Below are positions 24,728 to 33,869 of a stretch of DNA of 64,000 bases, one piece after another. The position numbers and the translations under genes are program-made. Numbering within the stretch: the stretch's first letter is position 1; each line of letters begins with the position of its first letter. Source of the DNA: Jejubacter sp036620675 (GTDB lineage: Bacteria > Pseudomonadota > Gammaproteobacteria > Enterobacterales > Enterobacteriaceae); NCBI GenBank assembly GCA_036620675.1, contig JAZHEE010000003.1, one strand, 5' to 3'. The notes beneath the pieces are model-generated. The model was not told the DNA's origin and ran no database searches. It was given only the letters and a program-made list of their open reading frames with translations.

Positions 24728-27658
24728 TCAGAAGTTATATTTTACGCCGGCCATAGCTGCGCTGTCATAATAACTGGCAGCCCCAATGCGTACACCTACA
24801 TTTCCCCAGACATTAAGGCGCGGGTTGAGCTGCCCTTCTACACCGACTTTAACTTCGCCCAGGTTTCGGGCTCCTTCCTGGCTGATACGCATGCCGTCCA
24901 TACGGGTTGCGAAATCCCGCGTGTTATGCAACCAGTTAGCCTCCAGATAGGGCTGGAACTGACGCTGTTTTTCCTTATCCATAGCGTGATGACCCTTAAT
25001 CCAGGTTCTTGCCCCCAGGCGGATGAGCATATTGCCGTCACCTTCACCCTGAACCAGAGTACCGTTAGTTTCACGGTGATCATCCGCACTCACTCCCATC
25101 CATACAACCTGAGCCTGAGGCTGGATAAACCACTCATTAACCGTTCCTTTACTGCCAGTGTACTCGCCAATCTGCCAGGTATACCCCCCTTCCAGAGATG
25201 CGGTAAAGCCGCTGGATTTGTAGGTTTCGGTTGGCAAATCGTCCCCATTTACGCTGTTATTGAACCAGCTATATAAGGCCCAGCTGTCCAGATAGGCTCC
25301 AGCCTGCTTTTCATCGCTGGCGTACCACGTGGCGTATCCACCCACGTTGTAACCATTCATGCTTCCTTTAGAGCTATGGCCGACCAGCGAGTTACTGGTA
25401 TGACTACGGGTATTACCATAACCGGCCATAAAGCCAACATGCCAGCGGTCACTGCCATTACTGCTCCACTGCGCCACATCACCGCCGAGTTGAGCAACAT
25501 AGCGATTGCTGCGCGTTTTAAGCGTACCGCTCGCATCACGCCAGCCGCTATGGCTTCCCACCTGACGTAACCACAAGCTGGTCACTTCCCCCTGGTTATT
25601 CAGAGCATCAACGAACTGAGGCTCTCCCAGACGATCGTGCAATGTCATGGTAAACATGGTATTCGCCGCCGCCAGGTTATCGGTATAGCTTCCCCCCTCC
25701 GGGCGTCGAACATCCGGCTTTTTCGGACTCGGTTTCGGCTCCGGGTTCGGTTCTGGATTCGGATTCGGGCCTGGATTCGGATTCGGCCCTGGATTCGGAT
25801 TCGGGCCTGGATTCGGCTCCGGCTCAGGCGTATAAGTACTGGTTAGATACCAGTTCTCTCCCTTCTTGACGACATCATAATCATAGGCGCCCGCTACGAT
25901 ACGCCCTTTTTTTTCAAAACGTCCTATGGAGGTGCCGCCAACGCTCACGACTTCAATGCCCTCCACGGTCTGAGCGCCTTTTCCTCCCAGATTGTTGATA
26001 GCTATCTTTGTCGTACCCTGCTCCACATCGCCGCCCACAATCAGCTTATTCGCCGGGGAACCATCATCACCCAACACGCTATTCATAACCAGCAACCCGC
26101 CATCGCCCGCATAGTTGCCCGTCACCTTCAGGGTGTCGAACTTATTCGAATCAGAAAAAACAATAGTCCCGTTATTTGTGAACTGCCCCAGACTAGAATT
26201 ATTGTCCATATTCCAGGTACTGGTGCTATCAACCGATAGCGATGTTGCATGTGTGACGGCACCATTAAGCACGGTGCCACTACTCAGGTTTACCGCGACC
26301 TGGTTACCCGGATCGGACACCGCGATATCGCCATTCAGGGTGCTATTTTCAGCGTTGAATATTACGTTGCTATACAGATTGTTGACCGGATCGACTGCAT
26401 CTTCATAATGCCTGATCGTCATCACTCTACCATCACCACCAGTCAACGTTGAGTCTTTAGCCGTCAACGTCAGCGAGGTCGCATTGGCATCCACCGCCTG
26501 TGCCTGCTTGCTTTCAAGTGTGACGTTAGTTAACTGAACCTCATTGCGCAGTGTCGTAGAGTAACCGTTGGCAAACAGACCCGCAGCGTTCTCTCCGTTA
26601 GTCAGTATACGGCTATTACTGACGTCAAATATTCCCGCATAGGCACGTAACCCCGCTCCCTCTTTACCCGAGGTTTCAATCTCTACGTTATCGGCGATAA
26701 TCCGCGAGCCAGGCCAGGCCGTCAGACCAAAACCAGACTCGCCGCTGGTCACAATTTTACTATTAGTTAAGGTTCCCGTTGCGCCGAGCGCTGCAAACAT
26801 GCCAGTTGCACCCACACCAGCGGTGGTGATCGTAAGCTTATCGCCAGCGATCTGATTTTCGGTGTATAAGGCGTAGGCGTTTTCTCCCTGGGTTTCAATC
26901 GTACTATCAGAGATAGTCGTAGTCCCCTTCTGGCTATTAATGGCAATAGCGCGATAGCCAGCCGTGGTTACCGTCGCGCCACTCATAGTGACCGATGAAT
27001 CCGCCGATGCTACCCAAACCGCATTACTGTTCTCTCCCTGAGTAGAGAAACTTCCCCCCTCGGAGTGAATCACGGCAGCCGAATTAGCATTTAACGCATG
27101 AGCACTCTTGCCTTCCGTACTGGCATTAACATTAGTAAGCGTAAGATCGCCACTCATCACCATAATAGCGTCGCCATCGGCTGTCGTGATATCGCTGTCG
27201 CTTAGTTTCGCCATAGTGACGGAAGGCGGACCAGACCACGTTCCATCCAAAACCAGCCCCTGGGCGCTGTCCTGCCCGGAAATGGTGATATTCCCCATCG
27301 TTGCTTCACTGCCGTTAGCTAAATAGATACCCGAGCCAGACTTTCCAACAACACTAATATTCAGAGAATCCGCATTAAACTGACTATTATCGATCCATGC
27401 CGCGCCTCCCCGAATACCAAAACTATTCAGTACAAGATTTGTGGCATCCAGCTGTGCTCCATTACGAACCTGAATAATAAACGTACCACTGGTTTCGTTT
27501 TCAAGGGTCAGACTATCTATCGTACGCTGGGTTCCATCAGCGATGATGGTGTCGTTATTTGCTGCAAAAGAAACTGAAGAAAAGCAAACAGGCAATATAT
27601 ATAGTAAACGACCTGTTAAAGGTGTAACGAACACGTTTTTACTAGAACCACTACTCAT
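24728..27658 (-). CDS. Type Va autotransporter, pertactin/AIDA-like passenger, 976 aa
   Basis: The protein begins with a signal peptide (LLYILPVCFSSVSFA about residues 18-32). The passenger to about residue 620 is a repetitive beta-helix: repeated segments with SGESGFGL, SGKEGAGLRA, TNGENAAGLFANG and TQGENAYALY, each one coil. A Pro/Asn/Gly-rich hinge of PNPGPN units follows (DNA 25730-25830, 18-bp periodicity). The last ~270 residues are an autotransporter beta-barrel starting near SYTDNLAAANTMF and ending in KYNF with the terminal Phe needed by the Bam machinery. It is thus a surface-exposed adhesin-type protein. A LuxR-type regulator gene lies immediately upstream on the same strand, so expression is probably controlled locally. 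Confidence 0.9.
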   Translation of the reverse strand: MSSGSSKNVFVTPLTGRLLYILPVCFSSVSFAANNDTIIADGTQRTIDSLTLENETSGTFIIQVRNGAQLDATNLVLNSFGIRGGAAWIDNSQFNADSLNISVVGKSGSGIYLANGSEATMGNITISGQDSAQGLVLDGTWSGPPSVTMAKLSDSDITTADGDAIMVMSGDLTLTNVNASTEGKSAHALNANSAAVIHSEGGSFSTQGENSNAVWVASADSSVTMSGATVTTAGYRAIAINSQKGTTTISDSTIETQGENAYALYTENQIAGDKLTITTAGVGATGMFAALGATGTLTNSKIVTSGESGFGLTAWPGSRIIADNVEIETSGKEGAGLRAYAGIFDVSNSRILTNGENAAGLFANGYSTTLRNEVQLTNVTLESKQAQAVDANATSLTLTAKDSTLTGGDGRVMTIRHYEDAVDPVNNLYSNVIFNAENSTLNGDIAVSDPGNQVAVNLSSGTVLNGAVTHATSLSVDSTSTWNMDNNSSLGQFTNNGTIVFSDSNKFDTLKVTGNYAGDGGLLVMNSVLGDDGSPANKLIVGGDVEQGTTKIAINNLGGKGAQTVEGIEVVSVGGTSIGRFEKKGRIVAGAYDYDVVKKGENWYLTSTYTPEPEPNPGPNPNPGPNPNPGPNPNPEPNPEPKPSPKKPDVRRPEGGSYTDNLAAANTMFTMTLHDRLGEPQFVDALNNQGEVTSLWLRQVGSHSGWRDASGTLKTRSNRYVAQLGGDVAQWSSNGSDRWHVGFMAGYGNTRSHTSNSLVGHSSKGSMNGYNVGGYATWYASDEKQAGAYLDSWALYSWFNNSVNGDDLPTETYKSSGFTASLEGGYTWQIGEYTGSKGTVNEWFIQPQAQVVWMGVSADDHRETNGTLVQGEGDGNMLIRLGARTWIKGHHAMDKEKQRQFQPYLEANWLHNTRDFATRMDGMRISQEGARNLGEVKVGVEGQLNPRLNVWGNVGVRIGAASYYDSAAMAGVKYNF

Positions 27659-27681
27659 GGCAACTCCCTCGCATATTTAGC

Positions 27682-28287
27682 TTACAAGCAGAAAGTATTC
27701 CTTTCATCGCGTCCGCATTTGGCAACAAAAGAAGCATAACGATAGAACTCAGCACGGTTCGCCATTCCCATTTTACGGCTGGCATTGCGGTAATGAGTGC
27801 TGATAGTTTTACGGGAACGATTTAGTATTTTCGATATATCTTCGCTACTGTATCCACGACCAATCAATAACATAACATCGTATTCGGTTTCAGAAAGTTG
27901 GGCATACTTCTTAAGCCCCAACGAACAGTAGGCATCTTCTTTGGTACGTAACGCACTATATTCAACGCTAGCAATAGACAGTATCTTTTTGATTCTTATG
28001 GAGATATCACTCATCGTATATCCTTTGGATAAAAAAGGAACATGCAGAGTAATCTTCTCTCTCCTTCTGGCTCCCGGAGTTCTGTTTTCCGGATTTAATT
28101 TGTCGTTAAAAATATTAATCGTCACCATATCCCTACGGAAGACGACATTCGCGACGTCAATGTTTTTATCATCCGATGGCAACAGAAAACAAATGTCCAG
28201 AGGCTCACTAATAGGTTGATTTAATATCAAATAACTCAACCCTAACGCCTGATAATAATCAGAGTCCATCATTAATATTTTTAACAT
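27682..28287 (-). CDS. LuxR/FixJ-type transcriptional regulator
   Basis: This 201-residue protein has a degenerate N-terminal receiver-like half (MLKILMMDSDYYQALGLSYL) that lacks the usual acidic cluster and phospho-acceptor context. The C-terminal LuxR HTH is clear: LSETEYDVMLLIGRGYSSED then ISKILNRSRKTISTHYRNAS and RKMGMANRAEFYRYA. I use ATG 28287, which has AAGGGAG upstream, rather than the in-frame TTG at 28314. The gene ends 23 bases before the autotransporter start, so the two are probably co-transcribed and the regulator is a candidate for controlling the adhesin. The non-coding stretch 28288-28988 is AT-rich; I see no gene or clear repeat in it. Confidence 0.82.
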   Translation of the reverse strand: MLKILMMDSDYYQALGLSYLILNQPISEPLDICFLLPSDDKNIDVANVVFRRDMVTINIFNDKLNPENRTPGARRREKITLHVPFLSKGYTMSDISIRIKKILSIASVEYSALRTKEDAYCSLGLKKYAQLSETEYDVMLLIGRGYSSEDISKILNRSRKTISTHYRNASRKMGMANRAEFYRYASFVAKCGRDERNTFCL

Positions 28288-28988
28288 GGCACATGCACTC
28301 CCTTGAGTCAACAAATCAAGTGTGATTTCCCTTAGTCACACGCAAGCGCAGCCCAACACTGACAAAAGTGAACAAAACTAACATATCACAATAGCTATAC
28401 AGCTATGCCAGACGCACAGGACTTCTTCCGCCAGAATCACATTTTTTGTCTCTCAGACTCCCTTCTACGTCAATAAACAAGACAATCGAATATGCAGATT
28501 ATATCAATGGTGATATGAGACCAATGCGAACACTCTTAATAAAAAAGGAATAAGATCCCCTCTGTACCAACTCTGAACAGGCTAATACGACCCCATGTAA
28601 ATAGCTAAAAGCACAACTGACCGTAATGCGCGGTGAATGAAGAGAAGAGGGCATATCCATTTGCCTTAACTTTCAGGTCCCTACGTCCTTTACATTGCGT
28701 ATTCTATAGCCAATATAGAAAACGATCAAATTTCTTGTCAAATTGGAATTATGTAATACATAAACCCATCTTAATTGTTTTTTTCGGTTAATTAATCTGT
28801 TTTGTGCACCCAGACAAGGAGAGAACAGTTCAGATACTTATTGAATTATCCTAATCCTATCACCCCTACACAGGGCAGTGAGTTATTTTGAGAATCAAGG
28901 CTAAGAATGAGGCCCGATCAAACATCTCAGGCCATCTCGTCATTGTACTGAAAAATAGATTAAAAATATAAGCAAGTCATCCGCGTTT

Positions 28989-29480
28989 TCACTCCTGAAA
29001 CAGGCGGAGCTCCAGCTTATCGGACTCAATGTCATAGCGAGCATTGATGCATAGATCTACCGGGCGTGGCGACCAGTATATCAAACCACGAATCTCGAAA
29101 ATGATGATGGCATGCCGGGCAAGATCTGAGCCTTTCTTTAATGGGCGAACTAGCAGTGTTTCAGGAATGATACGCGGTTCAAAACGCAAGATCGCAGAGC
29201 GAATCGTTTTTTCAATACTGTCCCAGCTATGATGATCGGCATGCGTGCCTACCATCGCAGGAATACCATAATTAACCACTGAGCTCATCGCTGGTTTATG
29301 CTGTACGCTATCAAGGACATCTTCAATATTGATATGATTGAGCAGGCTGGCGATATCGTTCTGCACTATGCGCCGCAAACCCCTGATATCCAGGGGACGC
29401 ATACGATCGTGCGGGCTCTTCGGCTCATCATCCAGCAACCGCTCCAGTAGAGTGGGGGGATATTGATGTTTTCTTTCCAT
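28989..29480 (-). CDS. tssE: T6SS baseplate protein TssE (gp25-like)
   Basis: TssE is the gp25/lysozyme-like wedge protein that starts sheath assembly on the baseplate. This 163-residue protein shows the family layout: PTLLERLLDDEP at the start, IVQNDIASLLN, SVVNYGIPAMVG, the EKTIRSAILRFEPRI segment and a beta-strand end (FEIRGLIYW). It is the last gene of the minus-strand T6SS operon, four bases after tagJ. Confidence 0.92.
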   Translation of the reverse strand: MERKHQYPPTLLERLLDDEPKSPHDRMRPLDIRGLRRIVQNDIASLLNHINIEDVLDSVQHKPAMSSVVNYGIPAMVGTHADHHSWDSIEKTIRSAILRFEPRIIPETLLVRPLKKGSDLARHAIIIFEIRGLIYWSPRPVDLCINARYDIESDKLELRLFQE

Positions 29481-29484
29481 GAGA

Positions 29485-30282
29485 TTATCCGAAGGTAATC
29501 GCCCCTATTTCCATGACAGAATGTTCATTCTGATCGGTAATAAACACCTTGCGGCCGCTTCCCGTAGAAAGAATATCGGACAGAGAGGCCCATTCCGTCC
29601 TGAACCCCAGCTTAATCTCCTGAGCATCATCCCGCTGGATAGGATAGCGCGCAGGGATATAACCATACCAGGAGTCATCTCCCACCTGCATCGTGGCCGG
29701 AACCCAGAGTAAATCCAGAAGATCTCCCGGTTTTTTTACCTCCAGAGATCGAATCGCAGAGAAGGGCACCCAGCGATATCCGCCGGCACAAATAAATTCA
29801 CACAGAGGCCCCAGCCGACCATCACTATCAGCAATCCAGCCAAATGTTCCCATCACATCGCTACTTCCGGCACTTTCCGGCGCTTCATCAAACGCTTCCA
29901 GCCTCATTGACTCAGATTGCTCCACCTTGCCCTGATACTGCTGTACGTTAGCCTGATGAAGCTTTTCCATCCATTCAGGAAAATCCCCCTGCAGCGTGGC
30001 GGCCCGGCGTTCACCAGCCAATACCTGAACCCGCTGCATCTCACTGAACACCAGATTCTTATACAACTCGATCTGCTTCTTATACTCTGCGTCCATTAAT
30101 GCCATGGTCTGGAGCTGCAACAGCGCCTTATCCCACACGCCATCCACACAGTACAGTTTAAAAAGCACTTCTCTGGCCTTAATATCCTGTGGCTGCGCTT
30201 TGACCTGCGCCAGTATCTGCTCAAACATTTCACGTAACGATGATGTCTTAAGCATTTGTGTCAGTGAGGTAAAGTTTTGCAT
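29485..30282 (-). CDS. tagJ: T6SS accessory protein TagJ (ImpE family)
   Basis: This 265-residue protein has a TPR-like N-terminal half (REVLFKLYCVDGVWDKALLQ, LMDAEYKKQIELYKNLVF) and a C-terminal ImpE fold (GTFGWIADSDGRLGPLCEFI, YRWVPFSAIRSLEVKKPG). TagJ binds the sheath protein TssB and influences ClpV recycling in systems that have it. The gene lies directly before tssE, a common pairing. Confidence 0.88.
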   Translation of the reverse strand: MQNFTSLTQMLKTSSLREMFEQILAQVKAQPQDIKAREVLFKLYCVDGVWDKALLQLQTMALMDAEYKKQIELYKNLVFSEMQRVQVLAGERRAATLQGDFPEWMEKLHQANVQQYQGKVEQSESMRLEAFDEAPESAGSSDVMGTFGWIADSDGRLGPLCEFICAGGYRWVPFSAIRSLEVKKPGDLLDLLWVPATMQVGDDSWYGYIPARYPIQRDDAQEIKLGFRTEWASLSDILSTGSGRKVFITDQNEHSVMEIGAITFG

Positions 30283-30297
30283 TTAACTCATCCTTAT

Positions 30298-31140
30298 TTA
30301 AAAATGACTGTCCAGCCCAATCTTGTAGAAGTCCTGGAATACCAGTTCTGGTACCTTGTATTTGCTCTTCGCTGAAATATGCTCCGGGGAAAGCGACTTA
30401 AGCACATCGACTCTGTCATCATCAGCAAAGATATCGCTGACCTGATTATCGATATTCATCTCGGGCCAGACTTTCTCCATCAGGAATGAACGACCGACAA
30501 TACACTCGGTTAACGTTTTGTCTTTTATCTGCTCGCGAGTATTATCAAATCGGTTATCCGTCTTCAGGATAAAATCCCCCTGATAGTTCACAGCATCATG
30601 ATATGCCCCTTCCTGCTCTTGCCAGATCAAAAAGCGTTTGTATTCCACCTCCAGTGTTTTCAGAACGTCATCGCCCTTATCCAGCGCCAGCACCACATCA
30701 TTGAAGTAGCGTAAGTCATGGGTATAGTCCCCCCCGTTGGGCAAGATATCCTCAACCTCAGGGACTTTATTGACCTGATCCCATTCCCCGCTTGAATAGA
30801 TAATGCGATAGAAGGTCTGTTCGTCTTCCTTACATTCCCGATCGACATCAATAATAAGATTAAAATTTCCGGCCTGAATCCGGGTATCGTTGCGCAATGG
30901 ATGAACGCTGCCTGCATCTGTCTCAACGCCATCCAGCAAGCACACATGGTTATGGCACTGGTTACGTACAACCGGACGGGTCAGGTGCCAATAAAAAACG
31001 ATACACTCCTGTTCTTCATTCCCACTACAGGGCCCGAAGGCCCCGTCAGGAAGAGTAAAAGCGACGCCGCTTTCCGGCAGTTGACCTTGTTCCAGCCGAA
31101 CGCCAGGACGGACACGCGGCCACTCAAATCGAATATTCAC
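30298..31140 (-). CDS. T6SS-associated protein, TagK-like
   Basis: A soluble 280-residue protein. Its N-terminal ~100 residues look FHA-like (VCLLDGVETDAGSVHPLRND then TRIQAGNFNLIID), and the C-terminal part contains LKTLEVEYKRFLIWQ. FHA-type TagK proteins accompany T6SS clusters in enterobacteria, and this gene sits between the PAAR gene and tagJ, which fits. The match is weak, so an effector-loading or immunity protein is also possible. The gene contains a G7 homopolymer (30729-30735) that could slip. Confidence 0.5.
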   Translation of the reverse strand: MNIRFEWPRVRPGVRLEQGQLPESGVAFTLPDGAFGPCSGNEEQECIVFYWHLTRPVVRNQCHNHVCLLDGVETDAGSVHPLRNDTRIQAGNFNLIIDVDRECKEDEQTFYRIIYSSGEWDQVNKVPEVEDILPNGGDYTHDLRYFNDVVLALDKGDDVLKTLEVEYKRFLIWQEQEGAYHDAVNYQGDFILKTDNRFDNTREQIKDKTLTECIVGRSFLMEKVWPEMNIDNQVSDIFADDDRVDVLKSLSPEHISAKSKYKVPELVFQDFYKIGLDSHF

Positions 31141-31143
31141 CGG

Positions 31144-31410
31144 TTATCCACCTATATAGACATCACCCGACCCGGTCACTACCACCGCGCCACAACCGGT
31201 GACATCCCCAAGCCGTGCCGCGGGAGCTCCGTTAATGAATACGCTCCCCGACCCCGACGCAACAGGTGCCGCGCCATGCCCCAGTGCGCAGGGCGCCACA
31301 CTGACTCCCATCATCGCTGCCGGCAATCCATTAATGAAAACATCCCCCGATCCGGTGCACAACGCACCACCATGCGCCGTAGCGTCGCCAACCCGAGCTG
31401 CATTTTGCAT
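31144..31410 (-). CDS. PAAR-repeat spike tip protein
   Basis: This 88-residue protein is built only of the PAAR fold: NAARVGDATAHGG, then SGDVFINGLPAAMMG, HGAAPVASGSGSVFINGAPA and TGCGAVVVTGSGDVYIGG. Conserved His and Cys residues would hold the metal at the cone tip. It sharpens the VgrG spike and can carry effectors. It has no transmembrane or toxin extension, so any cargo must be bound non-covalently. The gene directly follows vgrG on the transcript. Confidence 0.92.
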   Translation of the reverse strand: MQNAARVGDATAHGGALCTGSGDVFINGLPAAMMGVSVAPCALGHGAAPVASGSGSVFINGAPAARLGDVTGCGAVVVTGSGDVYIGG

Positions 31411-31485
31411 CGTTATTCTCCTTGTGCTTAACGTTAGCGCCTCCCCGCGGATAAACGCTTACCCGCCAGGAAGGCATTCCGATAG

Positions 31486-33843
31486 TTAGGGTGTCGGTGT
31501 CGGTGCAGGAATATCCAACAGCCATGATCGCGCCGTTCGTGTCGGCGTTTCCGTCGGTGCTTGCGTCGGCGTTTCCGTCGGTGCTTGCGTCGGCGTTTCC
31601 GTCGGTGCTTGAGTTGGCGTTTCCGTCGGTGCTTGTGTCGGATCCACTCTCAGCGGCGTTACTGTCGGCGTTGTCGTCGGTGTTGGTGTCGGTGATATCG
31701 TCGGCGTCGGCGTCGGGAGCGGCGGCAGTGGTATTACCACACCAAACAGCGCCGAGATCTTTGGTAGCCCCGGCAGGCCAACCATACCGCCGCCGCCGCC
31801 GCCGCCACCGCCGCCGCCGTTGCTGTTACAGCAGTCACCAGGATTGATATCCACCTGGCTCCCCTGAATTACGATATGGCCGGCACACAGCTTTATTTTA
31901 CTCGCAGCCAGAACCAACTCTCCCCCGGCACTCAGTGACATACAGCCACCGGACACCATCGTGGTCGCTCCGCCCACGGCCAGGGAATGATACCCCCCCA
32001 CGTTAACCTGGTGCGCGCCGCCAACGCTGAGCGAGTGGTAGCCCCCCACATTATTCATGAAGGCGCCTCCTACGTTTATCCCCTTGGCTCCTGCGACATT
32101 ATCGCTCTGGTTACCTCCCACCTGGATAGCCAAAGCACCGCCGACCAGCGCACTACTATTGCCTATCACATCAGACATATAATTGGCCCCGACAAACAAA
32201 TTGCGCGATACGCCAACGTTAATGTTGGAATTCAGGCCAATCGTTTGGTCTTCATTTTGCTTGGTTAAACGGCTCATATTACGTTCGGCCTGCTCCCAGT
32301 ACTGCTCCAGACCAGGCTTATCTTCGAAACGGATACCGTTATAGTTACTGCGACCGCCACCGAGGGTACGGCTAATCAGTCCGCTCTGGGTTGCGTTAAC
32401 CGGTAATTCCCAGGGGGGCATCGTCACGTTGTTATATAAATTGCCCATAATGAGAGGTCGATCCGGATCGCCATTAATGAAATCGACGATAACTTCGTGG
32501 CCGATACGCGGGATGTAAATACCGCCGAAGTTATTCCCCGCCCAGGCCTGGCTTACACGCAACCAGCAGGAGTCGGACTCACGATTTTTTCCATAACGAT
32601 CCCACAAAAAACGCACCTTGACGCGGCCATACTCATCCGTCCAGATCTCTTCACCCGGTGGCCCCACCACAACTGCGGTCTGAGGGCCGCTGGTTTTCGG
32701 TCTGGGCACCGTCATCGGATGTCGGTAAATTTTGGTCGTTGGCTGCACGCTGAAGTCACAGCGATATTTGAATTCGCTCTGATCCGTTACCTGACCGATC
32801 TCTTCAACCATCAGATGGCTGCGCAACACCAGATATTCGCGATTAGCCTTCTCGACAGGGTAGCCAGTCAGTTCAAAGTTTGTACCGCAGGCAATTCCGC
32901 GCAGCTCTCCATAGCCTTCGCTGCGCGATCCCAGGGCACCGCGCTCTTCCATACGCACTCGCGCCAGCTGTTCACCGATCTCCGGTTGCTCATAGTCCCC
33001 GGGCCAGTGGTAAATTTCCATTTCGTTAAAGCTGGTCTTACGCGGCTTGCTGTCCAGCGCCATGATATCAGCGCGGGATTTAGTAAAATCATAGTCATTC
33101 GTCACCCATCTTCCGGAAGTAATTGTCTCCTGAAAATGGAACTGGCTAATATATTCTTCATCCAGCTTCGGATCGTCCGCAGAATATTGAATAACATGGT
33201 AAGCTTCGCTTGGAGAACGCTTATGAGCCCCCACATTATCCACCAGAATAAGCTTATGCTTACCTTCGTTATGTTCAAAGAACCAGTAGATCCCCCACTC
33301 TTCCATCAGACGTTCGATGAAGTTGAAATCGCTTTCGCCATACTGAACCTGAAAGTCCAGCTGCGGGTAACTCCCTGAAAGACGCTTCTCATACGGAAAA
33401 TTATAATCACCCAGCACGTCATCGATAATATTAACGACAGTTTTCTGCTGGAATATTTTAAAGTCGGTAGTCAGCTCCGCAAGATGCAGCCAGGGGCGAA
33501 TAACAATTTCATAGAGTGCCTGATTAGCATCACGCCCAATATAACGGGCTTTCTGAACCATACCAGAAATTTCGCGTACCCCCTGACCAATGCCAATAAG
33601 GGCTCCTAGTCCATTTCCGTCCAGTTCAATCTCCACCGTCATCTCTTTACCGATTAACGATTTAAGATCGACGTTCGATGCCGCCTGCCAGGGAATCAGA
33701 GGATTAGCAGGCGTTTTAGCCGTAATCACGTAGGTATAGAGGGAAGAAAGAGCCTCTTCGCCATCCAGTTTAGAAATGACCAATGCCTGCTCTCCAAGCA
33801 GTTGCGGCATGGCTGGACTACTTAATTTAATAGTACGTGACAT
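31486..33843 (-). CDS. vgrG: VgrG spike protein with Gly tract and Thr/Pro-rich tail
   Basis: The first ~500 residues are a standard VgrG: a gp27-like region (LSSLYTYVITAKTPANPL, YGESDFNFIERLMEEWGIYW), the gp5 OB domain (EEIWTDEYGRVKVRFLWDRY, GIYIPRIGHEVIVDF) and then the beta-helix needle with GVSRNLFVGANYMS and HQVNVGGYHSL repeats. After residue ~670 comes an 11-Gly tract (DNA 31786-31818) and a ~100-residue tail of Pro/Thr repeats, with four copies of the TPTQAPTE type encoded by 24-bp DNA repeats at 31541-31636. The tail has no recognisable catalytic domain. It is mucin-like and could be a flexible linker, an effector-docking segment or a glycosylation target. Both repeat tracts can change length by slippage. 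Confidence 0.92.
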   Translation of the reverse strand: MSRTIKLSSPAMPQLLGEQALVISKLDGEEALSSLYTYVITAKTPANPLIPWQAASNVDLKSLIGKEMTVEIELDGNGLGALIGIGQGVREISGMVQKARYIGRDANQALYEIVIRPWLHLAELTTDFKIFQQKTVVNIIDDVLGDYNFPYEKRLSGSYPQLDFQVQYGESDFNFIERLMEEWGIYWFFEHNEGKHKLILVDNVGAHKRSPSEAYHVIQYSADDPKLDEEYISQFHFQETITSGRWVTNDYDFTKSRADIMALDSKPRKTSFNEMEIYHWPGDYEQPEIGEQLARVRMEERGALGSRSEGYGELRGIACGTNFELTGYPVEKANREYLVLRSHLMVEEIGQVTDQSEFKYRCDFSVQPTTKIYRHPMTVPRPKTSGPQTAVVVGPPGEEIWTDEYGRVKVRFLWDRYGKNRESDSCWLRVSQAWAGNNFGGIYIPRIGHEVIVDFINGDPDRPLIMGNLYNNVTMPPWELPVNATQSGLISRTLGGGRSNYNGIRFEDKPGLEQYWEQAERNMSRLTKQNEDQTIGLNSNINVGVSRNLFVGANYMSDVIGNSSALVGGALAIQVGGNQSDNVAGAKGINVGGAFMNNVGGYHSLSVGGAHQVNVGGYHSLAVGGATTMVSGGCMSLSAGGELVLAASKIKLCAGHIVIQGSQVDINPGDCCNSNGGGGGGGGGGGMVGLPGLPKISALFGVVIPLPPLPTPTPTISPTPTPTTTPTVTPLRVDPTQAPTETPTQAPTETPTQAPTETPTQAPTETPTRTARSWLLDIPAPTPTP
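31541..31636. repeat. Four tandem 24-bp repeats in the vgrG 3' end
   Basis: Units start at 31541, 31565, 31589 and 31613. The first two are identical, and the third and fourth differ at one and two positions. Each encodes eight residues of the Thr/Pro tail, so gain or loss of units keeps the frame. Confidence 0.9.
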
Positions 33844-33869
33844 ATAATCACCTGATCGTTAATTGTATC

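Noticed and set aside
24534..24770. Plus-strand ORF of 78 codons before the autotransporter end
   Set aside because: No ribosome site or family, and it crosses the terminator hairpin of the opposite gene.
31144..31410. PAAR protein as the client of the Eag-like chaperone
   Set aside because: The AARxxDxxxH sequence at its N-terminus is part of the normal PAAR fold, and no transmembrane segment follows.
31541..31636. Possible CRISPR or regulatory repeats in the vgrG region
   Set aside because: The 24-bp units are in frame and encode the Thr/Pro tail of VgrG.
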